Below, piece by piece: positions 44,560-55,832 of a DNA stretch of 64,000 nt. The stretch comes from Paraescarpia echinospica (Eukaryota; Annelida; Polychaeta; Sabellida; Siboglinidae). The stretch spans positions 34,244,282 to 34,308,281 of the forward strand of contig CM034543.1 in NCBI GenBank assembly GCA_020002185.1, in the 5' to 3' direction. Under the pieces are notes generated by a model. It made no database searches. It had not been told where the DNA came from and saw nothing but the letters and a program-made list of their open reading frames with translations. Every line of letters starts with the position of its first letter. Positions within the stretch are counted from its first letter, which is position 1. The position numbers and the translations under genes were made by a program.

Positions 44560-44885
44560 TTCACGAGTTTTCCATAGCACTTGTGTCAATGGAGGTTAAG
44601 TATGCTGTGAAATTTTCAAGAAAAAGTTACTGAACAGTTTTTGAAAAAATAGGCAAAATGTATTTTTTTTTACCAGTTTTGGGGCCCTTGGAGGCCCTAG
44701 GGAGCCCTTGGAACGATTCAATCAAATACAGATTTCTCGTGAATAGTGGCAGTGCCCTAAGATATGTCTATGCAAAATTAGAGAAGAAGTTGCTGAACGG
44801 TTTCTGAGATAGGGCAGCTAACGGTGGACGGCAGATGCAGAGTGATGGCAATAGTCGGTTGTACCTTTGGCCCAAAGGACTAAAA
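44560..44885 (+). repeat. Interspersed repeat related to 11061-11480
   Basis: Shares ACAGTTTTTGAAAAAATAGG, ACCAGTTTTGGGG, GATTCAATCAAATACAG, GTGCCCTAAGATATGTCTAT and GAACGGTTTCTGAGATA with the 11-kb block, and ends with the same GGACGG and AGTGATGGCAATAGTC. Confidence 0.7.
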
Positions 44886-45010
44886 ATAAAATAATAATCA
44901 TCTTTGCGTTAAGAACGTTCTTAGCCGCTTCATGGAACTGGCCCCTGGTGGATAAATATACACTCACTTGCACTTCGCTTATTAAAAAATATATTTAAAT
45001 ACACACTCAC

Positions 45011-45352
45011 TTGCACATTTGGTGCGGAATGGTCCAGCGAGGGGACTCAGTGTTCCTCGTAGATACTTCGCCCGATGCCACAGCACTGGCAGTATGCGCA
45101 CATTGTAGAACGTGTTGTGCTGCAGGCCTCCGAGTGTCGCGAAGGCGTATCCGTCCACAATGGCCGGATCGATGATGTCTGGGCTGGATGCCCAGTTGGA
45201 GTTGTTGCCACAGAGGCTGTGTTTACTGTATTGAATGCGGTAGATGACCTTGAGGGTGGGGGCGACATAGCCCTGCCATGCCAACCACTTTAGAACCATC
45301 GACGTGGGAGTGCTACTGGCCAGATGGGGCGCTTCGGTCAGTAATGGAAGCA
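45011..45352 (-). CDS. Fibronectin type III exon of a mosaic receptor
   Basis: 342 bp, phase 1 in and out. Acceptor GTGATCCAG, donor TGCAA|GTGAGT. It encodes APHLASSTPTSMVLKWLAW with the B-strand tryptophan, VIYRIQYSKHS with the C-strand tyrosines, a C' insert with a cysteine, and LGGLQHNTFYNVRILPVLW, the L-x(3)-T-x-Y-x-(V/I)-R pattern of FN3. The last residues RTKC contain another cysteine. EGF exons in the same phase lie upstream at 46626 and 48073. The downstream exons that would show whether it is a phosphatase or kinase receptor are not in view. Confidence 0.85.
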
Positions 45353-46625
45353 CTGGATCACAGACAATGGGGGTTACAATTGAAAAAACAAACACCACCC
45401 TCTGACTACTGTCACTGACCATCAAAGGTATAAAAATGTGGAACAGTTTAACAAATGAAATAACTCAGCCACCAAGTTTAACACTATTTAAACAAATATT
45501 CATGCCTTCGTTACGTTCTGCATATTTGTAAACTTTTAAAAGCACAAGCACCAATGTACTAAGTTTAACCGTGAGTCTTACTTCAGTTCAAGAAGGGCAT
45601 AGTGCCTCATAAGTCGCACGACTTCAGCAACAGCAGCAGCAGCAGCCGCAGCAGCAGCACACCATACTGTGCAAGTGTATTAAGTTGTTGAATAAACTGT
45701 TCATTCGTACAGCTATGGTAACAATAAATGGTAAAGGTAAGTTCTTATATAGCACAGTATTCAGTCCTTAGAACTGCTCAAAGCACTTTACATTTTACTC
45801 TATGGCAGACCTGTTCAATTGAACACCATCTCTACTTCTCTGGGAAGCATTCAGCCATGCTGCAATTAATGCGTAAAAACTATTCATACACAAATATTCA
45901 CCACTGTTTATAGCAAGGTACTCACTCATAAAGCTGAGTGAACTGGAGCGACGTAGAGTGAGTGTAGAGAGACCAGTACCACACATATATATGACAAGTT
46001 GCAACAGTTAAGATTGGAAGGTATATTTTAAAATACTGAGCAAAAGCCAAAATACACGCGTACATGGGTGAAAGTATACATTTTCTGGTTGCACTTTTAG
46101 AAGTAATAAACAATTTACTGGCAGTTTCATTAATGGAATTTGAAATAATTGTTTTGAAAGTGTTTTTTGATGCATGTGCTGGACTGAATAGTACATGATT
46201 TGAAACATAAATGGTGCCACTAGGGGACCAATTCACTAAGATTTGTAATGAGCTTATGTGGAAAACCATCATTAAAGAGAATTCACTGCTAAATTTAAGC
46301 TTTTCAAAATGCAATTTTTTTATATCACCTAGGACACTATTTCCATGACACAATGACAAAATGGTGCCAGTGGTACATCCTGGAGCTGATGTTTTTCAGT
46401 AGACAGGATCACTTTTAAGGAGCAAATCAATTTTAAAGTAAAAAATTTGGCTTATGGCCTCTGAAGAAAGTGAAATCGTATCCAGGGTTCTGTAGCACTA
46501 TGTAGATATATAGTTACTTAAAAATGTTTCTTCATTGTGTTTTCGGTCATATTTGTTGTCGGTGGAACAGAATGTTGACTGAACAGAAAAGGCTATTGAC
46601 AGACTAACTTCTGAATTAAACTTAC
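45353..46625. other. Intron with SINE and CAG repeat
   Basis: Contains an (AGC)n-type run CAGCAGCAGCAGCAGC at about 45630-45658 and the SINE at 45727-45975. The minus-strand frames at 45.9-46.4 kb are AT-rich without domain signals. Confidence 0.5.
45727..45975 (-). mobile_element. SINE family 1 copy
   Basis: Longest visible 3' part of the family: a GGTAAAGGTAAGTTCTTATA end, then CTCAAAGCACTTTAC, GGGAAGCATTCAGCCATGC and AAGGTACTCACTCATAAAGC. As the related copy at 49968 starts with a tRNA-like head, this copy reads 5' to 3' on the minus strand. Confidence 0.7.
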
Positions 46626-46763
46626 TTGTCTGGCAGTTTTCATCGAACCACTTGGGTTTGCGGCACCCATTGGGGCACTGCCCTGTCACCGGGTTACATG
46701 CCACGTCTCCCTTACAGTGACATGTTTTGCTGCATTGCAGACCAAACTTCTTGTCTGTGCAAG
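46626..46763 (-). CDS. Laminin-like EGF exon of the mosaic receptor
   Basis: 138 bp, phase 1 in and out. Acceptor TGTCGACAG, donor GACAA|GTAAGT. Eight cysteines: CTDKKFGLQC, CHC, a central C, then CPNGC and a final NC. This is the spacing of the EGF-laminin modules in MEGF, Tie and lophotrochozoan receptor-phosphatase ectodomains. The aromatic in KWFDENC replaces the usual GW.G..C ending. Confidence 0.85.
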
Positions 46764-48072
46764 CTGTCGACACAAAACACACAAAGTCTGTCACAGCTGT
46801 ACACGGAGATGTAATATTTATTCTTTTAAAACGGATCTATAGATGACATCTGATGACCTTAGTTTTGTGCTTTTAGTTTTCAGTTGCTCCATTATTAGTG
46901 ATGCACTGTGTTTTAGGGTACAGATCACAGTTTTCCTTATGTGTAATTGTGGCCTGACACCTGTAAGGGACATATTCTTGACCTCTATTTGAAATTGTTC
47001 AGTCTGAGTCTGCATAAGAAACAATTATTTTTATATTACGTTTGTTAAACAAAAGGAAAGTGCAACCGTATTAGTCTTAATATATTTGGGAAATTATTCA
47101 ATGCTATGCAACTAGATTATCACAATTTGATAATAATGAAATCATATCTTTAAAGAGATTGAACACTCAAATTTCAAAATGTTTTACATCATCTTGTAAT
47201 ACTCAAGCAACTGCGCAGTAATGCTTTTAATCTCTTATTAAACAAAGCATCAAAACAATGCTGCCACCAACTGATTACTTTTAATTAATCACAATTAAAG
47301 CCGCATTATAGACAGTAGGCGGCTGTGTCCGTTTACTCTGCAAACAAACACGCTGCATGCTAAAATACTAGTTACCTTCAGGGACCACTTTGATGCTATA
47401 TTTCCTTTCTCTAGTATTCATTACATAAATTGCAGGCTGCCTCAGTGATGTTACTTATGATCATATGTTCAATACACTTCAGGTCTGTCTCTTGGTCTCC
47501 CAAGACACTTTTGTTGTGGATAAATACTGGCATTATCATCTTCTAGGGTAATCTATTTTAAGTTGAAACGACAAATGAAAACAGTGGCTACTTGTCTAAC
47601 GTCAATCTACACCACAATGCTGATTAATGTGAGACTCGTAAGGGGAACGGGATTACAACATTACACAATACTCTTCCCTATTGTTCTCTTTATGATATTA
47701 TACGTAGGATTTCTATTTGATTTCAATGCATTTTAGAGAGTTACAATAAAACTGAATTGAACTGAATATGCAACGTTTTTATTAGTGTAGCCTGTTAGGA
47801 TCTGTATAATTAAAATTCCCTAATTAACTCTCCGAAATGTTTGGTCACCGCATACATATAAATCAATTATTTGATAGACTTCTTGTTTGAATCATTGTTA
47901 CTGTAGTACTATTTACCATCAGAAACTGCATAAAACGGCAATTTGACAAGGTAACATAAAGTGAAGCGGAACATCAATTTTGAATAGTTTGGCAATATAT
48001 TGATACATTGATTGATCATTACAACCCTGAAGACAGCCTGTGTTACCATGGAGCGATGGTAGTTATACTTAC
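46764..48072. other. Intron, no exon recognised
   Basis: AT-rich intron; a short frame near 46.8-47.0 kb has no domain features. Confidence 0.45.
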
Positions 48073-48207
48073 GATACTGACATCCTACTCCTTTCCAGCC
48101 TAAATCACAGCATGTATCACAGTGGCCATCTTTCTTGCGACAGACTGAGTTACCCCGGCAGTGACATTTCTTGTTGCACTGCACTCCAAAATAGCCATCA
48201 TCGCACT
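48073..48207 (-). CDS. Laminin-like EGF exon with an extra cysteine
   Basis: 135 bp, phase 1 in and out. Acceptor GTGGTTTACAG, donor GTATC|GTAAGT. It encodes ECDDGYFGVQCNKKCHC, then CRKKDGHCDTCCDLGWKGVG and a last cysteine. The pattern C..GYFG..C...C.C and GWKG.GC fits a MEGF-type module. The usual C-x-x-G-C reads C-D-T-C-C here, giving nine cysteines and one unpaired residue. It lies 5' of the 46626 exon on the minus strand. Confidence 0.87.
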
Positions 48208-49967
48208 CTGTAAACCACAGCACAACAGAAGACGTTAGATGCAATTAGTTGTCAGTCTTAGGCATGGTCACATAAGTTCAAAAATTCCCCTAAAGCAACA
48301 CATATCACCTATAAGGGTTTAACACTACAGCAGATATCGGAACAGGATATATATTGGCTTGTGTTGTTCAATGAATCAGTTTTGTCAATGTTTGGTTGAT
48401 TCATGCTTCCGGTTAATGAATCGATTACAATCTTGCGTGATTGATGATCATTTTGATTGTACACAAAAACTGGATTGAAAATGTATAATTATCAATGACC
48501 AAAAATCATAAAAAAAGATGACATTGATATCGTTCACCATTCTGATTTTTGTTTAGTGCATGTTAACTACTACATAACAATTTTGCAAAAACATCATGAT
48601 AGTCTTTATTATATAAATAACCATATCATCCCATGTTTGTTTCGAGTTATATTCGACTTTTGTAATATTTGTCTGTAAATCAGCTTAAAATGAATAATAA
48701 TACGGCCATATCTAATTAAACTACATTACAAATAAATGCGCCCTCTGGTGCATTACATGTGTGGCATAGTTCTGTAGTACTGCCCCGCCCCCCTATGTGG
48801 TACCACAGACACCATGACTCAAAGCAGAACATGACAATAAGTGTTCAATGTTGTTTGTATCAGTTTCAAAAGTATTTTGACTATCCTCCCACTTAACAAT
48901 TTTCACATCGGTACAATCAGTATATTAAATTTACATTGTTATTAATAAAAATATAAGTTTTTTAAATTATTAATCTTGTTAGTTCCTAGTTTCTCAGTGA
49001 AAAATCCCTACGGTAGCATAATGTCATTTTCGTTAGCAATGATGGTCAACTAAAACTCAATCATATTATAAGCAGACATTGAAACAACACAAATCCATTT
49101 AACTCCAAATCAATCCTCACCCAAACTTTCAGAGAAAATAAGAACAAAACAGTATGTACGGAGTTCTACTTTCCTCTGGCCTACTTCAAAACTGGGACAC
49201 TCAGTGTAATGTGCATATTAACCCAGTGAGTGATTCAGTGAAATGGCTGTACTAGATCTACTGGGGATGGAGAGGAACAACTGGCCTTGTCACTCTTAGT
49301 CTTATAACAGGCAGCAATTACCCTCAATTGTGTGCATTACTGTATACCCAGGAATGTGGGTCTTTTGCACATCTCATGACAGATCTACACTGGGGTCTGT
49401 GTGCATGTCCAGCGTGGGTCAGCCCACATTTCTGGTTTAGGGGTGGTCTCATAAGTGCAAAAAATGTATAGTGTTTGTTTTGGTTCAAACCAACATCCGC
49501 CCCAAATATGTGGTGTGTATGTGATTTGAGTGATCCAAAATGGCTTCAAAAACCACAGCCAAACAGTAGTCACAGTGTCCGGTTCTCACATCAACAACAG
49601 CATCAATGTACGTTAATATATGTTCTACTCAATAGGTGGTGCCACTGTATTAGTGATTTATTATCCATCGATATATGGTGATGCTTAACCCAACAGCTAT
49701 GGCAGCAGTTGCCTGGTACGAATATCCACAATAGCAGCAATGTGCGTTAATATATGTTCCACTCACTAGGTGGCATAACTGTAGTGATTTACATTATATG
49801 GTGACCACCAGACCACCACTCACCCATACATGTAAAGCTATACCTTACTTGGGACCTTGCGAACTGATGCGATGACCCAGTAAAGCTTCGTATGAGTTTC
49901 CCATTTGTTCATACAAGTCTCACACTAAACTATAAACAGCATGTCTCATATGTCTACATCTAGCGTC
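48208..49967. other. No exon recognised
   Basis: AT-rich. Two related stretches near 49600-49640 and 49735-49775 share GTACGTTAATATATGTTC(T/C)A and CTCA-TAGGTGG, an old duplication of about 135 bp. Confidence 0.4.
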
Positions 49968-50190
49968 TAGTGCGGTGTGATAGTGTGTAGTGTTTAGAGC
50001 ATCAGTCTCTCAACTGAGAAAATGTGGGTTTAAACCGTTTTGAAGCTTGGGCAATTTTGTTCACTCCACAATGCTCTAGTTCACTCAGCTGTATACACGA
50101 GTACTTGACTATTGACAGTGATTTATATTTGTGTATGAATAATCTTCTTGCAGAAATTGCAGTATGGCTGAATGTTTCCATGAAAATTCC
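49968..50190 (+). mobile_element. SINE family 1 copy with tRNA-like head
   Basis: The head has GTGTTTAGAGCATCAGTCTC (A-box-like) and GTGGGTTTAAACC (B-box-like). Then comes CTTGGGCAATTTTGTTCAC, and the family body, inverted relative to 45727-45975: AGTTCACTCAGCTG, then TTTGTGTATGAATAAT and ATGGCTGAATGTTTCC. Confidence 0.7.
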
Positions 50191-50458
50191 AATTTTTAGA
50201 ATCACTTAAATTAATGTTGGATCCAACATTAATTCACTACAAAGTTTGATCATTTCACTAAAACTACATAAAAGTTCCACAAACGAGCTAGCATGTCATA
50301 CTGGATGCTAGGTAGGTTTGCTTTTCCGTAAAAATTAATTTGAAATGAGACAAGCAAAAATCAAATTGAGGAGGTAACTTTAAAAAGAACTCAACTAAGA
50401 TTAGCGTCCTCTGATGCTACATGTCACCAATGATGACCTTGTACATAATAGTCATATA

Positions 50459-52757
50459 CAGTCAAGCCTCGTTATAACGTGGTAATCCAGGTTCTGGACC
50501 GCGTTATATGTGAGGCGCATTACAGCGTGTTGTTCAGATAAGGTCTACACTAACACTGCACTGTCACTGTGGCTGCGGAATCCGGCGTCGATGACCAGCC
50601 GTATCGTCTGTTGCACTTCAAATTGTACCGTATTCATTATTAGTCTTTGCACTGTCGAATGTGAAAGTGAATTAAACGTTGAATAAACTGTGTGTTGTAT
50701 TATAATAATTCTACCTGCATTGTCAACTGTCAAATTAAATGACACAACTCCATTTTCACGCGTGTCACGAATATGATGACCTAGTTAATAAATGGATATG
50801 CTGTTCGAAAATAACAACTCAAGGACGAGCAACGGAATAAGTGAGATGGAGTCAGCATTGCAATTAGAAAACAATGATAAAGTCAAATTGTACAATTCAT
50901 ATATATTTGATTGATTAACACCAGCACCACCACGCAAATATATATATATACGCTGTTTCGTATGCGAGTCACCAAATCTAGCTTTTCACGAATAGTGTTG
51001 GCTTTACGTTTAGGCATGTCGAAGTCGAAGTACCAGAGTTCATGTGTATCTCGGGAGAAACAACAAGTTATGATATGTCATGTATCGATCACCCCAATTT
51101 ATATAGCTTTGCTTCATCAATTGGCGGCAATGGCTCTGCACCCCTCTCTTTGAGCCCTTTCACAGGCTATGGTGCATAGCCAACTGGCTTTGCCTTTATA
51201 TTTGTGATCAATGAAAGTTGTTTTGACTGAACAAACACAGGATGAACTGAGTACATTCAACAAACACGGGAAACCAGCGGAACACAGGTCAAAGGATGAA
51301 CTGAGTACATTCAACAAACACGGGAAACCAACGGAACACAGGTCAAAGGATGAATTCAGTACATTCAACAAACATGGGAAACCAGCGGAACACAGGTCAA
51401 AGGATGAACTCAGTACATTCAACAAACACGGGAAACCAGCGGAACACAGGTCAAAGGATGAACTCAGTACATTCAACAAACACGGGAAACCAGCGGAACA
51501 CAGGATGAACTCAGTACATTCAACAAACACGGGAAACCAGCAGAACACAGGATGAACTCAATACATTCAACAAACACGGGAAACCATCAGAACACAGGAT
51601 GAACTCAGTACATTCAACAAACATGGGAAACCAGCAGAACAAAGGATGAACTCAATACATTCAACAAACACGGAAAACCAGTGGAACACAGGATGAACAC
51701 AGTACATCCAACAAACACGGGAAACCAGCAGAACAAAGGATGAACTCAATACATTCAACAAACACGGGAAACCAGTGGAACACAGGATGAACTCAGTACA
51801 TTCAACAAACACGGGAAACCAGCGGAACACAGGATGAACTCAGTACATTCAACAAACACGGGAAACCAGCAGAATAAAGGATGACCTCAGTACATTCATC
51901 AAACATGGGAAACCAGCAGAACACAGGATGAACTCAGTACATTCAACAAACACGGGAAACCAGCAGAACACAGGATGAACTCAGTACATTCAACAAACAT
52001 GGGAAACCAGCAGAACAAAGGATGAACTCAGTACATTCAACAAACACGGGAAACCAGTGGAACACAGGATGAACTCAGTACATTCAACAAACATGGGAAA
52101 CCAGCAGAACAAAGGATGAACTCAGTACATTCAACAAACAAGGGAAACCAGTGGAACACAGGAAGAACTCAGTACATTCAACAAACACGGGAAACCAGCA
52201 GAACAAAGGATGAACTCAATACATTCAACAAACACGGGAAACCAGCGGAACACAGGATGAACTCAGTACATTCAACAAACACGGGAAACCAGCAGAACAA
52301 AGGATGAACTCAATACATTCAACAAACACGGGAAACCAGCAGAACAAAGGATGAACTGAATACATTCAACAAACAAGGGAAACCAGTGGAACACAGGATG
52401 AACTCAATACATTCAACAAACACGGGAAACCAGCAGAACATAGGATGAACTCAGTACATTCAACAAACGCAGGAAACTAGCAGAACACAGGATGAACTTA
52501 GTACATTCAACAAACGCGGGAAACCAGCAGAACATAGGATGAACTCAGTACATTCAACAAACGCGGGAAACTAGCGGAACACAGGATAAACTTAGTACAT
52601 TCTACAAACATGGGAAACCAGCGTAACACAGGTTGAACTCAGGACATTCAATAAATTGTATTAATAACAAATAATTTCTCTCCCCGACGGAAAAAAAAAC
52701 GGGAGCCACGACCCGACTGCGTTATAACCGATTACGTGCTATAACGAGGCTTGACTG
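50459..52757. mobile_element. pogo/Tigger-like element carrying a minisatellite
   Basis: Ends are inverted copies starting CAGTCAAGCCTCGTTATA, identical for 18 bp. TA precedes the left end and TG stands on the right. The TIR sequence style (CAG...CCTCGTTATAACG) is that of pogo/Tigger elements. No transposase is present; most of the 2.3 kb is a tandem array at 51240-52655 and the remainder is unique-looking AT-rich DNA. Confidence 0.75.
51240..52655. repeat. 47/54-bp minisatellite, about 29 units
   Basis: The unit contains GATGAACTCAGTACATTCAA followed by CAAACACGGGAAACCAGC and a GAACACAG join. The first five or so units carry a further 7 bp (GTCAAAG) and are 54 bp long, a multiple of three, so a spurious frame stays open on both strands. 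The remaining units are 47 bp. Variant positions (ACACA/ACAAA, AGC/GTG) recur in blocks, showing recent unequal exchange. Confidence 0.9.
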
Positions 52758-53753
52758 TGCACGCCTGGACCAGTGGCACATCGAATCAGCGTGGAATGTG
52801 AAATTATAGTGGGACAAAGAGTTTATGATTGGCTGGCTTCAAACAGGCACCAGACCAGGTTATCGGCATCAAGTATCAAGGCTATGACAATTACGGGTGA
52901 TTATCCATGTCATATCCTGGTCATATCTGTGTAGCATCAGGTAATTAGTGTACTTTCTTGGGCGCTCACCAATATCATTGAGTCAATCCTGCAGACTATG
53001 TAGTAGCATGTACAGAGGAATGCTTTGCCAGTTGCTGCTTTTTCGTGCATCTGCCGACAGCACTACTGACCTTGGCTAGGACATTTTACTACCTTTTATA
53101 ACTCATATTAACTTACTTTAACTGTGTCAACACTCTTGAGCAGGATTATTTTAGATACATATATATGCATTACAAATGTTTTTATTTTAATTTATTATTA
53201 ATTAATATTATATTATTACAGCTTTTGTATAGTAATAATAAATAGTACCTGAACATATAGAATCCATCATCAATATTTTTTTAGAATAGCTACACACATA
53301 TAGTGTAATAAAATACAATGTACAGCTGGATATCATAATCATAAGGTGATTATTTTAATGTTTCTGATAATAAAACAATATATATATATATGATTTAACA
53401 TTAGCTAAATGCAAAAATAAATATTCTAAATATACTAAAATAGATCATTTGGGCTAACATTAATATGTAGAAATAAAACAAAATAAACATATTGATAATA
53501 TTTTAAATCTGTTATAGCACCAGATCCATAACTATTCATGGTGCTTTACAATTCTTAATAACAGCATTACATTTAGAATGTAACTAAAATAACAGATGAA
53601 GTAGGTATAATACATAAATAACCATATAAATAAGTTAATAACATAGTTAAAATAAGAGTCTTCCCATAAATACTTCTATTGAGTAGCCTTCAGTGACTCA
53701 GCACAGACCACCCAGAGGTGATAGAGATGGAGAATCAGAGTTGACCTGACTAT
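52758..53753. other. No gene seen; likely 3' UTR and flank
   Basis: AT-rich. The 53500-53753 part lies directly after the stop of the minus-strand exon at 53754 and could be its 3' UTR; it contains GCACCATGAATAGTTATGGA and ATCTGGTGCTATAA, an imperfect inverted pair. Confidence 0.4.
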
Positions 53754-53989
53754 CTAGCCAGATGAGGCCTGCCTGTCAATCACACTGGCCACATCAGATG
53801 GTGTGGTGGACCAGAGAGTCTGGGGGGGAGAATCTTCCCTCACACTCAGGGGGATGGATAACTCATGACATATGTCCTTCGTTATGCCCCAGTAGTCAAC
53901 AGTATCATTGACATACATGGACAGAAGAGCACCTTCTTTGATTGAAATCACTTGACCACCGATCACTACAGGAAATTTATCGAATGGCC
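53754..53989 (-). CDS. Exon following the fucolectin domain, ends in a stop
   Basis: Acceptor AAACATTGCAG. The entry phase (2 nt completing a G) fits the donor phase of 54708, so the frame reads on from the fucolectin end as GPFDKFPVVIGGQVISIKEG, then MYVNDTVDYWGITKDICHEL, to a TAG at 53756-53754. I do not recognise the domain. It has one cysteine and no membrane segment. Either the fucolectin gene is a short secreted protein that ends here, or this is an alternative last exon and the main transcript continues to the EGF exons at 48207. Confidence 0.6.
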
Positions 53990-54423
53990 CTGCAATGTTT
54001 ATATATTTAATTTGTTGCATCTTTCCGCAACATGAAGCTTATGATCATGCAGTAAGCACAGCAGTTTTAAACAATGTCAGTGGCATTTTTTATGAAGCCA
54101 AAATGGTTTTGTTCCTTCAGTAGTTGGTGTTATGCCGTAATTCCGTATACAGAGACAGCTTGTCTTCCTTCCGCAAATTTTCGGTATGTTTCAGTTAAAG
54201 CACGGTACCAAGCAGTTCATTCAGTAATCACAAATATTTCACTGACATTTTTGTATATAATCAAAATGATCATTGATCACACAATATTGCAATCGATTAA
54301 TTGTTCGGATGCATGACTCAATCAATTATCAATAAAATTGATTAATCAATTGATATAAACTAACACTATTTATAACCCCACACGGACAATAATTCTGAGT
54401 AAATCCCATGTGAACGAAAAATC

Positions 54424-54480
54424 TAACCTAACTCAACCCAACCCAACCCAACCTAACCTAACCTAACCTAACCTAACCCT
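54424..54480. repeat. (CCTAA)n-like pentanucleotide repeat
   Basis: About eleven units of AACCT or AACCC, matching arthropod-type TTAGG in complement, in an intron of the fucolectin locus. The left half reads AACCC or AACTC. It is short and interstitial, so it is no telomere evidence. Confidence 0.75.
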
Positions 54481-54707
54481 AGTCATTATTATTTGTTTCT
54501 GCAACTTGTTTATTTAAAGTTATTCAGTCACATACACATATTGTAAAAAAGGCAAATAAAAGTTACAAAAAACAACAAATCAAATAAAAATTTAATGGGG
54601 GGTGGATGCTTCATGCATTTCATGAGCATTTTCCCCGCACCCTAACACCCACAACATAATCACCTAACACTCTAGCTGTCAACTCACCCAACATTTGCGT
54701 GACTTAC

Positions 54708-54896
54708 CGAGAATGTTGACGGTGCAGAGGTTAAGGCGTTTGAGGTAGGGGATGGTGATGAAGACGTAGCGCCCCTCTATGGGTTGGGAGCACTGAATGT
54801 ACCCATTGTCGTACCCCGTGATGAAGCGACATGGCGACGTCCCACTGCCCTTCGAGTGGGTCACAAACACCTCCATATACCCAATGCTCACGTTGC
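54708..54896 (-). CDS. Fucolectin (F5/8-like lectin) exon, second half
   Basis: 189 bp, phase 1 in and out. Acceptor CTCTGCCTACAG; donor TTCTCG|GTAAGT. It encodes NVSIGYMEVFVTHSKGS, CRFITGYDN, QCSQPIEGRYVFITIP and LNLCTVNILG. Fucolectins end in the same way: C...(G)RYV.I..P....L.LCEV.V(Y/L)G. The family binds fucose through a His and two Arg; the second Arg may be that of GRYV, the others are not certain. A 25-bp minisatellite starts about 35 bp upstream of the acceptor. Confidence 0.88.
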
Positions 54897-54929
54897 CTGT
54901 AGGCAGAGCAAATATGTTAGTCACAGCTA

Positions 54930-55450
54930 CACAACATGTCTTCGAATATAGCTACACATGACTTCAAATACAACTATACAACATGTCTTCCAATATAGCT
55001 ATACAACATGTCTTCCAACATAGCTATACAACATATCTTCCAATACAGCTATACAACATGTCTTCCAACATAGCTATACAACCTGTCTTCCAATACAGCT
55101 ATACAACATGTCTTCCAATACAGCTATACAACATGTCTTCCAACATAGCTATACAACATGTCTTCCAATACAGCTATACAACATGTCTTCCAGTACACCT
55201 ATACAACATGTCTTCCAACATAGCTATACAACATGTCTTCCAATACAGCTATACAACATGTCTTCCAACATAGCTATACAACAAGTCTTCCAATACAGCT
55301 ATACAACATGTCTTCCAATAAAGCTATACAACATGTCTTCCAATAAAGCTATACAACATGTCTTCCAATGTAGCTAAATTGCAGGTCTTCCAATATAGCT
55401 ACACAGCATGTCTTCCAACATAGCTACACAACATGTCTTCCAAAATATAG
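54930..55450. repeat. 25-bp minisatellite in the fucolectin intron
   Basis: The unit TATACAACATGTCTTCCAAT plus ACAGC or ATAGC is repeated about 20 times, with more diverged copies to about 55720. Because 25 is not a multiple of three, the apparent long frames cycle through all phases and are not genes. Confidence 0.9.
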
Positions 55451-55743
55451 TAACTGTAGAACACATGATCCAAATATATCTACAAAATATATCATATCTT
55501 CCAATATAGCTGTACAACAATATACAATGCATCTGTATATAAACATTGTGCAATATCAATAAAACAAATCTTCCAATATACTGTGGTAATTAAATACAAC
55601 ATATATACTGTGGTAACTAAATACAACATATATCTTCCAATATAGCCAATCATATCTTCCAATATACCGTGGTAACTAAACACAACATATCTTCCAATAT
55701 AGCCAATCAACTATGTAACATATCATCTTCACATTGTTCAACA

Positions 55744-55832
55744 TACAGTGCACTCCAGAGTGGAACTTCTGATAACTAGAAGTACTGCCATGGGTCCCTG
55801 GAGGTTCGACTTATCCAGACTGCATTGTAGTT
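55744..55832. mobile_element. Short MITE-like inverted-repeat element
   Basis: TACAGTGCACTCCAGAGTGG at the left faces TACAATGCAGTCTGGATAAG in inverted form at the right, with a further CTTCTGATAAC/CTTATCCAG echo. Ends in TA. About 89 bp. Confidence 0.5.

Noticed and set aside
51117..51830. Cysteine- and valine-rich repeat protein on the minus strand
   Set aside because: Produced by the 47/54-bp minisatellite; it ends as soon as units are no longer a multiple of three.
54424..54480. Chromosome end or telomere
   Set aside because: Only about 57 bp, internal, flanked by coding exons of one gene on both sides.
54983..55377. Repetitive MSSNIAIQ-type protein
   Set aside because: It is the translation of a 25-bp minisatellite; all three frames give shifted versions of the same peptide.
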